This document shows positions 18,611 to 24,204 of a stretch of DNA of 24,204 bases, in pieces; within the stretch, counting starts at the first letter, position 1, and every line of letters starts with the position of its first letter. Origin of the DNA: Candidatus Neomicrothrix sp. UBA2131 (GTDB lineage Bacteria; Actinomycetota; Acidimicrobiia; Acidimicrobiales; MedAcidi-G1). The DNA is taken from contig DCXR01000024.1 of the NCBI GenBank assembly GCA_002329075.1, positions 1 to 24,204 on the forward strand, read 5' to 3'. The translations under genes were made by a program, and so were the position numbers. The notes below the pieces were generated by a model, which saw only the letters and a list, made by a program, of their open reading frames with translations, was not told the DNA's origin and did not search any database.

Positions 18611-19651
18611 TCAGACGGTCCAGGTGGGCAACGAGTGCAGCAGCGCCCTCAGGTCGCCCTCGCCGCGATCGGTCGCCATCTGATCGACCTGACCACGCAG
18701 CGCCTCGCCGTACTCGCCACGGTCGACCGCACGGAACACGCCGACCGGCGTCGGCCGATCCGGGTTCTCGGCCAGGCGCGACAGGGCGAAGGCGGTCGAC
18801 GGATCGACCCGGGCCTCGTCGTGCACCAGCAGTGCGTCGACGCCCACTTCGGCCACCTCGACGATCTCGACCCCGCCGTCGTAGCGGGCCACGCCGAACT
18901 GGCCCTCCGATCCGAACCGGATCGGTTCACCGTGGCACAACGGGATCAGCATGTCGTCCCGGACGTCTTTCTTGGTGATGGTCTCGAAGGCCCCGTCGTT
19001 GAACACGTTGCAGTTCTGGTACACCTCGACGATGGAAGTGCCCGGGTGCTCGTAGGCACGTTTGAACATCTCCTGCATGTGGTGCCGGTCCATGTCGTGC
19101 GTACGTGCCACGAAGCTGGCCTCGGCACCGATCGCCAGGCTCACCGGGTTGAAAGGCGTTGCGCACGACCCGATCGGCGACGACTTCGTGACCTTGCCCC
19201 GCTCGCTCGTCGGGGAGAACTGGCCCTTGGTCAGGCCGTAGATCTGGTTGTTGAACAGCAGGATGTTGATGTCGATGTTGCGTCGCAGGGCATGGATCAG
19301 GTGGTTGCCACCGATCGAGAGTATGTCGCCGTCGCCGCCGACCACCCAGACATCGAGGTCCGGACGCGCCAGGGCCAGGCCCGTGGCGATGGCGGGAGCA
19401 CGACCGTGGATCGAGTGCATGCCGTAGGTGTTCATGTAGTAGGGGAACCGGGCGGCGCAACCGATCCCGGAGACGAACACGGTCTTCTCGCGCCGGACGC
19501 CGAGGTCGGGCATGAGGAGCTGGAGGGCCGTCAGGATCGAGTAGTCGCCGCATCCGGGGCACCAACGGACCTCCTGGTTGCTCTGCCAGTCGGCACGCGT
19601 GGTGGTGGGCACATCCTCGATGCCTCCGTCGGGGAGCAGCATGTCGGTCAT
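18611..19651 (-). CDS. korB: 2-oxoacid:ferredoxin oxidoreductase, beta subunit (KorB)
   Basis: The 346-residue thiamine diphosphate and [4Fe-4S] subunit. With KorA it converts a 2-oxoacid, probably 2-oxoglutarate, plus CoA to the acyl-CoA, CO2 and reduced ferredoxin. Cluster cysteines are Cys31 and Cys34 (CPGCG), Cys65 (GIGCAAR) and Cys163 (GSCATPFNP). The ThDP motif is GDGDILSIGGNHLIHALRRN (106-125) with NN at 134-135. Its ATG overlaps the korA stop by one base (TGATG). 2-Oxoglutarate is preferred over pyruvate because of the two-subunit KorAB layout known from M. tuberculosis (Rv2455c-Rv2454c). Confidence 0.93.
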   Translation of the reverse strand: MTDMLLPDGGIEDVPTTTRADWQSNQEVRWCPGCGDYSILTALQLLMPDLGVRREKTVFVSGIGCAARFPYYMNTYGMHSIHGRAPAIATGLALARPDLDVWVVGGDGDILSIGGNHLIHALRRNIDINILLFNNQIYGLTKGQFSPTSERGKVTKSSPIGSCATPFNPVSLAIGAEASFVARTHDMDRHHMQEMFKRAYEHPGTSIVEVYQNCNVFNDGAFETITKKDVRDDMLIPLCHGEPIRFGSEGQFGVARYDGGVEIVEVAEVGVDALLVHDEARVDPSTAFALSRLAENPDRPTPVGVFRAVDRGEYGEALRGQVDQMATDRGEGDLRALLHSLPTWTV

Positions 19652-21519
19652 CAGGCGTCGTCCCCGATCTCGCCCAGGATCGCCTGCTGGAGTTCGGCCG
19701 CCGTGAAGGGCTGGCCCGAGACCTTGCTCACAGGCCGGGCGTCGACCAGGAACTCGTCGCGCAGCATCCGTACGAGTTGACCCAGGTTCATCTCCGGGAC
19801 CAGGATCTTCGGGAATCCCGACAGGACCTCGCCCAGGTTCGCCGGCATCGGGTTGAGGTGGGTCAGGTGCACATGGGCGACCTTGCGGCCGGAGTTGCGG
19901 ACCCGACGGACGGCAGCGGTGATCGCACCCCAGGTCGAACCCCAGCCGACGAGTAGCAGTTCTGCATCGGCGTCACCGCTGACCTCCACGTCGGGAACCG
20001 GGATGCGGGCGATCCGCTCGGCACGCAGGGCGATCATGCGGGCGTGGTTGGCGCCGTCGTAGGAGACGTTGCCCGAACCGTCCTGCTTCTCGAGGCCACC
20101 AATGCGGTGCATGAGGTCCGGCGTGCCGGGGATGGCCCAGGGTCTGGCCATGTTGTCGTCGCGCAGGTACGGCCAGAAGACCTGGTCACCGTTCTCATCG
20201 ACCTGGTTGAAGTCGCCGGCAAACTCGATCGGGATCGGCTCGAGGTGCTCGACCACCGGGAGGAGCCAGGGTTCGGAGCTGTTGGCCAGGTAGCCGTCGG
20301 AGAGCAGCATCACCGGGGTGCGGTGCTCGATGGCGATGCGGGCGGCCTCGATGGCCTGGTCGAAGCAGTCGGCCGGCGTCCGGGCGGCGATGACCGGCAT
20401 CGGCGACTCGCCGTGGCGTCCGTACATCGACATCAGCAGGTCGGCAGCCTCGGTCTTGGTCGGCATGCCGGTCGACGGTCCGCCGCGCTGGATGTTGACG
20501 ATGACGAGCGGAAGTTCGAGGCTGACGGCGAGGCCCAGGGTCTCGCCCTTCAATGCGATGCCCGGCCCACTCGTCGTGGTCACACCCAGGAGTCCTCCGT
20601 AGGCCGCGCCCAGCGCTGAACCGACGGCTGCGATCTCGTCCTCGGCCTGGAATGTCGTCACGTTGAACCGCTTCTGCCTGGACAGTTCGTGGAGGATGTC
20701 CGACGCCGGCGTGATCGGATAGGAGCCGAGAAACACGGGTAGACCCGAGAGTTGACCGGCCGCCACGAGGCCCCAGGCCAGCGCCGTGTTGCCGTTGATG
20801 TTGGTGTAGGTCCCGGCCGGCAACTCGGCGGGGCGCACGATCAACTGGTGGTCGGACAACTCGGCGGTCTCACCGAAGGCATGGCCGGCGCTGAAGGCGG
20901 CCTTGTTGGCTGCGATGATCAGGTCGCGGCCCTTGAACTTGGCGTTGATCCAGTCGAGGGTGGGTTCGACGGGACGGCTGTACATCCACGAGAGCAGGCC
21001 GAGGGCGAAGAAGTTCTTGGAACGCTCCGCGTCCCGGGGCTTGACGCCCAGGTCCTTGCAGGCCTCCTTGGTGAGCGAGGTCATCGGCGCCCCGACCAGC
21101 CGATAGGCGTCCAGGTCGTCGCCCTCCAGGGGATCGTGGTCGTAGCCGGCCTTGGCCAGGTTTCGCTCGTTGAAGGTGTCGGCATTGACGATCACCGTGC
21201 CGCCGTCGACCAGCGTGCCCAACTCGGCCTTGAGGGCAGCCGGGTTCATGGCGACCAGCACGTGTGGGGCGTCGCCGGGCGTGAAGATGTCGTGGTCCGA
21301 GATGTGGACCTGGAAGGCCGAGACGCCGGCGAGCGAGCCTGCCGGTGCGCGTATCTCGGCTGGGTACTCGGGAAGCGTGGCGAGGTCGTTTCCGAACAGG
21401 GCACTCGCCGAGGTGAACCGGTCTCCGGTCAACTGCATGCCGTCTCCGGAGTCACCGGCAAACCGGATGACCAGACGACCGACTTCAGGGACCAGCGACC
21501 CCGCAGACGTCTCCGTCAC
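19651..21519 (-). CDS. korA: 2-oxoacid:ferredoxin oxidoreductase, fused gamma-alpha subunit (KorA)
   Basis: A 622-residue fusion. The gamma domain (about 15-225) starts with RFAGDSGDGMQLTGDRF. The alpha domain (about 240-600) has GSYPITPASDILHEL (265-279), QAEDEIAA (291-298), TTSGPG (315-320) and QRGGPSTGMPT (344-354). It forms the KorAB complex with the next gene. I chose GTG 21519 because GGAGG lies 8 bases upstream. GTG 21528, three codons longer, would overlap that SD. A TAGGGT hexamer is about 50 bases upstream, giving a 5' UTR of about 45 bases. The enzyme is oxygen-tolerant in actinomycetes that run it in the TCA cycle (known for mycobacteria; inferred here). Confidence 0.94.
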   Translation of the reverse strand: MTETSAGSLVPEVGRLVIRFAGDSGDGMQLTGDRFTSASALFGNDLATLPEYPAEIRAPAGSLAGVSAFQVHISDHDIFTPGDAPHVLVAMNPAALKAELGTLVDGGTVIVNADTFNERNLAKAGYDHDPLEGDDLDAYRLVGAPMTSLTKEACKDLGVKPRDAERSKNFFALGLLSWMYSRPVEPTLDWINAKFKGRDLIIAANKAAFSAGHAFGETAELSDHQLIVRPAELPAGTYTNINGNTALAWGLVAAGQLSGLPVFLGSYPITPASDILHELSRQKRFNVTTFQAEDEIAAVGSALGAAYGGLLGVTTTSGPGIALKGETLGLAVSLELPLVIVNIQRGGPSTGMPTKTEAADLLMSMYGRHGESPMPVIAARTPADCFDQAIEAARIAIEHRTPVMLLSDGYLANSSEPWLLPVVEHLEPIPIEFAGDFNQVDENGDQVFWPYLRDDNMARPWAIPGTPDLMHRIGGLEKQDGSGNVSYDGANHARMIALRAERIARIPVPDVEVSGDADAELLLVGWGSTWGAITAAVRRVRNSGRKVAHVHLTHLNPMPANLGEVLSGFPKILVPEMNLGQLVRMLRDEFLVDARPVSKVSGQPFTAAELQQAILGEIGDDA

Positions 21520-21527
21520 TTGCTCCA

Positions 21528-21532
21528 CCTCC
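21528..21532 (-). promoter_or_regulatory. SD sequence (GGAGG) that decides the korA start
   Basis: GGAGG on the minus strand is 8 bases before GTG 21519 and overlaps the alternative GTG at 21528. A 5-bp stem, CCGGC/GCCGG with a 6-base loop (21536-21551), sits just upstream and might affect access to it. Confidence 0.6.
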
Positions 21533-21570
21533 GAACCGGCGCCGTTGCCGGACTCATCGTCTGGCCCCTG

Positions 21571-21576
21571 ACCCTA
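21571..21576 (-). promoter_or_regulatory. Predicted -10 box (TAGGGT) of korAB
   Basis: TAGGGT on the minus strand lies in the 112-bp gap between the crotonase fragment and korA. The predicted 5' UTR is about 45 bases, and unlike the leaderless genes here korA has an SD. No -35 box is recognisable. Confidence 0.45.
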
Positions 21577-21631
21577 ATCGTGCGAGGCCGTGTACGAGGC
21601 GACCGATGGAAGGTTCTGCATGTGCAATGGG

Positions 21632-21997
21632 TCACGCGGTCGCCGGAGTGTCTTCGTCGCCGGAGGCATCCTGGCCGCCTGACGGTTCGTGGCCCGTGCG
21701 GTAGTCGCCGAAGGGTTCGTCCCGCTGCTGGAGAGCCCCGGTCAGGCCGTCGCTCCGGATGGTTGAGAGGAACTCCGCCATGGCCTCGGTGTGGACGCCC
21801 AGGGCGCAGAGTTCGGTGCCCGCACGGAGCACTGTCCGGAGCCCCATGTGTTCCATCTGCCGGTGGACCACCCGCTTGTTGAGCTGGACTATCTCGGTCG
21901 GGATCCTACAGATGCGTCGCGCCACGTCCAGGACGGCTTCGTCCAGGCCCTCGGGAACCGCTGGTAGGGACTCCCCCGATCCATCGGCGTACGACAC
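21632..21997 (-). CDS. Stand-alone C-terminal part of an enoyl-CoA hydratase (crotonase)
   Basis: A 121-residue product. Residues about 15-105 match the C-terminal helical part of actinobacterial enoyl-CoA hydratases ([44 protein letters not shown]-like, PFGDYR). The crotonase core with the oxyanion hole and catalytic Glu residues, which should come before it, is missing. The DNA upstream is the intact aldolase gene, so there is no frameshifted N-terminus. An SD-like AGGA about 8 bases before GTG 21997 and a normal acidic tail suggest it is still translated. It may be a remnant, or a small protein that pairs with a full hydratase. Catalysis alone is unlikely. Confidence 0.7.
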   Translation of the reverse strand: MSYADGSGESLPAVPEGLDEAVLDVARRICRIPTEIVQLNKRVVHRQMEHMGLRTVLRAGTELCALGVHTEAMAEFLSTIRSDGLTGALQQRDEPFGDYRTGHEPSGGQDASGDEDTPATA

Positions 21998-22031
21998 TTG
22001 GTGTTCCTGCGGTCCCGAGGTGGCCGGCGGT

Positions 22032-23084
22032 TCAGGCGATGGTGACGGACTCGTCGAGGTATACGTCCTGGATGGCGTTGAGGAGTTCGATGCCCTCGGC
22101 CATCGGACGCTGGAAGGCCTTGCGGCCCGAGATGAGGCCCAGGCCACCGGCCCGCTTGTTGATGACGGCGGTCCGGACGGCCTCGGCCAGGTCGCCGGCA
22201 CCGGATGAGGCACCACCGCTGTTGATGAGGCCGATACGGCCCATGTAGCAGTTGGCCACCTGCCAGCGGCAGAGGTCGATGGGGTGGTCGGTGGTGAGCT
22301 CGTCGTAGACCAGTTCGTGGGTCTTGCCGAATCCGGGCAGGGCGTTGTAGCCGCCGTTGGTCTCGGGCAACTTCTGCTTGACGATGTCGGCCTCGATGGT
22401 GACGCCGATGTGGTTGGCCTGGCCGGTGAGGTCGGCGGACGCATGGTGGTCGACGCCGTCGACCTTGAACCCGGAATTGCGGAGGTAGCACCACAGCACG
22501 GTGAACATGCCGAGTTCGTGTGCGCGGGCAAAGGCCTCGCCCACTTCCTGGATCTGGCGCGTGGCCTCGTCGGAGCCGAAGTAGATGGTGGCACCGACAC
22601 CGGCAGCACCCAGGTCGTACGCCTGGTCGACCGAGCCGAACATGACCTGGTCGAACTTGTTGGGCAGCGTCAACAGTTCGTTGTGGTTCAGCTTCACGAT
22701 GAACGGGATGCGGTGGGCGTAGCGACGTGACACGGAACCCAGCACGCCGAACGTCGAGGCGACGGCGTTGCAACCACCCTCGATCGCCAACTCGACGATG
22801 TTGGCGGGATCGAAGTAGGCGGGGTTGGGTGCGAACGATGCCGCACCCGAATGCTCGATCCCCTGGTCGACGGGAAGTATCGACACGTATCCGGTGCCCC
22901 GCAGGCGGCCATGGTCGAGAAGGGACTGGAAGCTACGCAGCACCTGAGGCGAGCGGTCCGACGCCGCCATGACATCCTCGACGAAGTCGGGGCCGGGCAG
23001 CGTCAGGGACGACGATCCGATTGCCGTGGCGGTGTGGTCGAGCAGGTAGCCGGCGTCGTCGCCAAGCAGGGATGCGGTGTCCAC
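22032..23084 (-). CDS. fbaB: Class I fructose-bisphosphate aldolase (FbaB/DhnA type)
   Basis: Cleaves fructose-1,6-bisphosphate to DHAP and glyceraldehyde-3-phosphate through a Schiff-base lysine, without metal. It has 350 residues. Family segments [19 protein letters not shown] (70-88), KLNHNELL (131-138), [10 protein letters not shown] (162-171) and [11 protein letters not shown] (231-241) are visible; the Schiff-base lysine is probably Lys236 or Lys238. The DhnA family also contains ADH synthases, but length and the [12 protein letters not shown] motif fit the aldolase. GTG 23084 has GAGGAG 7 bases upstream, one of the best SDs in the window. TAGGGT lies about 60 bases upstream. The crotonase fragment follows after 34 bp and is probably co-transcribed. 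Confidence 0.92.
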   Translation of the reverse strand: MDTASLLGDDAGYLLDHTATAIGSSSLTLPGPDFVEDVMAASDRSPQVLRSFQSLLDHGRLRGTGYVSILPVDQGIEHSGAASFAPNPAYFDPANIVELAIEGGCNAVASTFGVLGSVSRRYAHRIPFIVKLNHNELLTLPNKFDQVMFGSVDQAYDLGAAGVGATIYFGSDEATRQIQEVGEAFARAHELGMFTVLWCYLRNSGFKVDGVDHHASADLTGQANHIGVTIEADIVKQKLPETNGGYNALPGFGKTHELVYDELTTDHPIDLCRWQVANCYMGRIGLINSGGASSGAGDLAEAVRTAVINKRAGGLGLISGRKAFQRPMAEGIELLNAIQDVYLDESVTIA

Positions 23085-23091
23085 GTGGGAA

Positions 23092-23097
23092 CTCCTC
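23092..23097 (-). promoter_or_regulatory. Strong SD (GAGGAG) of the aldolase gene
   Basis: GAGGAG is 7 bases before GTG 23084 and fixes that start. It contrasts with the SD-less leaderless genes in the same window. Confidence 0.75.
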
Positions 23098-23146
23098 GAG
23101 CGGTCAGGGCTGGGTGGTCGTTGCCGGGCTGGACCCGACTCCTTTC

Positions 23147-23152
23147 ACCCTA
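23147..23152 (-). promoter_or_regulatory. Predicted -10 box (TAGGGT) of the aldolase gene
   Basis: TAGGGT on the minus strand would start transcription near 23140 and give a 5' UTR of about 55 bases ahead of the SD. No clear -35 box is visible. Confidence 0.45.
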
Positions 23153-23230
23153 CGCCGCGCGAACCGCTTCCGAGGCACCCATACCTGCCCTTCGACGACT
23201 GCCTAGGCGGCCGTTCCGGTACTTCGGTCG

Positions 23231-23245
23231 GAGACCTCGGGTCTC
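23231..23245 (-). terminator. Perfect 6-bp hairpin just after the TPR gene
   Basis: GAGACC (23231-23236) and GGTCTC (23240-23245) form an exact inverted repeat with a 3-base loop, one base beyond the TPR gene stop codon. There is no T-tract on the minus strand, so intrinsic termination is uncertain. Confidence 0.35.
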
Positions 23246-23246
23246 T

Positions 23247-24204
23247 TCAGCCAAGCGCCTCGGCCCGCTGGACCACGTCGGCCAGGTCGGGCGCATGCCG
23301 GCGCAGCCAGTCGAACAGTTCCCGCGCACGGGGGGTCGCACCCGAACGCTCGTAGAGGTCGGCCAGGGAGTAGGCACGCCTCAGGTGGTGCGGGCGGGGG
23401 CGCTTCGGAACCACCCACCCCCGTTCGAGGAGGTGCACGGCCTCCGCTATCCGGTCCTGGTCTGCGAGCGCACCGGCAGCGACGAGGCGTCCCTCCGTGA
23501 CCAGCGCAGCGCTGGGAGAGCATTCCCGCAACTCCTCCCACAGTGCCTCGACATCCCTCCACCGGCCCTGGGCGCGGTAGCAATCGGCCAGCACAGGATG
23601 CTGCTCGGTTCCGCCCGTCAAGTTCCGGAACCGCTCCAGCGTCCTGGCCGCTGCATGCCATCGTCCGAGGCGGTACTGCGACAACCCCATGAGTTCAACC
23701 ACCTCGGCGACGTCCGGCGCCCGCTGGTCGATCGCCGCCAGGATGCGTCGGGCCTCGTCGAAGTTCTCCCGGTCGAACTCCCGCGCCGCCTCGTCGAGAC
23801 GCATGGCCGCCCGTCGGCCTGCCCGCTCACCGAGCGCACGAACGAGCATCGCAGCGGGCTCGGGAAGCCGTGCCGGTGCCTCGGGCAGCGGGGACCGGTC
23901 GACAGGAGGCTTCGCACGCGATCGGCGACCCGTCGTGCCGGCACGTTCGACGGCCATCTGCGCCTCGCGACGCAGGCGGTCATCGCCGGTCTCGGACGAC
24001 CGGGCACGCGTCGACCGCTCGGCCGTTCGCTCATCACGGCCCGCCCGATCCTCGGACTCTTCGCGTTCGAGGCGGCCGGCGGCACGCCTGGCCACGCCAC
24101 CCCAGTTCTTCGGCCCCGAATCGTCCGGTTGCCGGCGCCGCTGGTCGGGCCGCCCCTCTTCCCGGCGTCGGCGGTCCGGGCCCCGGCCGCCCTTGGGACC
24201 GGAG
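23247..24204 (-). CDS. TPR-repeat protein with Arg-rich disordered N-terminus, partial at the right edge
   Basis: The reading frame is open from the stop at 23247 to the window edge, with no credible ATG near the edge, so the 5' end is outside. A GTG at 24095 is possible but has no reason to be the start, as the same Arg/Gly/Pro-rich composition continues upstream of it. About the first 110 visible residues are charged and low-complexity (Arg, Glu, Asp, Gly, Pro). The rest is helical repeats of TPR type (for example LMGLSQYRLGRWHAAARTLERF and YSLADLYERSGATPRARELFDWL). It probably acts as a protein-binding scaffold. I recall a TPR-like gene near tyrS and the HAD-tlyA genes of other actinomycetes, so this may be its equivalent. 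Confidence 0.8.
   Translation of the reverse strand, partial: SGPKGGRGPDRRRREEGRPDQRRRQPDDSGPKNWGGVARRAAGRLEREESEDRAGRDERTAERSTRARSSETGDDRLRREAQMAVERAGTTGRRSRAKPPVDRSPLPEAPARLPEPAAMLVRALGERAGRRAAMRLDEAAREFDRENFDEARRILAAIDQRAPDVAEVVELMGLSQYRLGRWHAAARTLERFRNLTGGTEQHPVLADCYRAQGRWRDVEALWEELRECSPSAALVTEGRLVAAGALADQDRIAEAVHLLERGWVVPKRPRPHHLRRAYSLADLYERSGATPRARELFDWLRRHAPDLADVVQRAEALG

Noticed and set aside
18047..19780. Plus-strand open frame of 577 codons opposite the HAD gene and korB
   Set aside because: The opposite strand encodes KorB and the HAD protein with full motifs; this frame is a composition artefact.
21998..22609. Longer form of the crotonase fragment reaching into the aldolase gene
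   Set aside because: The extra part is the aldolase coding sequence in a shifted frame, is Ser/Pro/Arg/Thr-rich and has no crotonase motif.

Overview
The window is dense, high-GC chromosomal DNA with short intergenic gaps, many 1-4 bp start/stop overlaps and many GTG starts. I infer an actinomycete (Actinomycetota), possibly a deep-branching class such as Acidimicrobiia. The reasons are the gene order, the fused two-subunit KorAB, the TANNNT-type -10 boxes and the many genes without a Shine-Dalgarno (SD) sequence. The species cannot be named from the sequence. I see no mobile element, CRISPR array, rRNA or prophage gene.

Layout. Bases 1-56 hold a partial tRNA-Pro(GGG) on the minus strand. 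An aldo/keto reductase (+) follows, then, on the minus strand, a small zinc-ribbon membrane protein and a membrane SpoIIE-type phosphatase. Next are der and its translationally coupled DUF512 radical-SAM partner (-), with ispH (+) divergent from them. A minus-strand operon tyrA-aroA-cmk-plsC (prephenate dehydrogenase, EPSP synthase, cytidylate kinase, acyltransferase) is preceded by a possible 19-codon leader ORF. Then come scpA-scpB-rluB (-), with trpS (+) divergent from scpA. trpS converges on pyrG-NUDIX-HD (-). Upstream of these lie HAD-tlyA-nadK (-), korA-korB (-), a class I aldolase gene followed by a truncated crotonase gene (-), and a TPR protein gene running off the right edge (-).

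The HAD, tlyA, nadK, pyrG, NUDIX, scpA, scpB, rluB, cmk, der series keeps the order I recall from the Mycobacterium tuberculosis Rv1692-Rv1713 region. Here recN and a XerD-type recombinase are missing from their expected places. tyrA-aroA, plsC, ispH, DUF512, trpS and an HD protein have been added. The genes cover chromosome condensation (ScpAB), ribosome maturation (Der, RluB, TlyA), nucleotide and cofactor supply (PyrG, Cmk, NadK, NUDIX), aromatic amino acid and isoprenoid synthesis, and ferredoxin-linked central carbon metabolism (KorAB, aldolase).

The most interesting signal is regulatory. Six genes (SpoIIE-type phosphatase, DUF512, ispH, scpA, trpS, pyrG) have a TANNNT hexamer ending only 7-8 bases before the start codon and no SD, which is the layout of leaderless transcripts. 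The same TAGGGT form recurs upstream of tRNA-Pro, korA and the aldolase gene. Other points are the tyrA leader ORF, a stand-alone crotonase C-terminus, a 9-bp tandem repeat that carries the stop codons of two convergent genes, and a phosphatase/zinc-ribbon pair in one frame separated by a UGA. I did not find a clear new defence, mobile or biosynthetic system; the window is mostly housekeeping.
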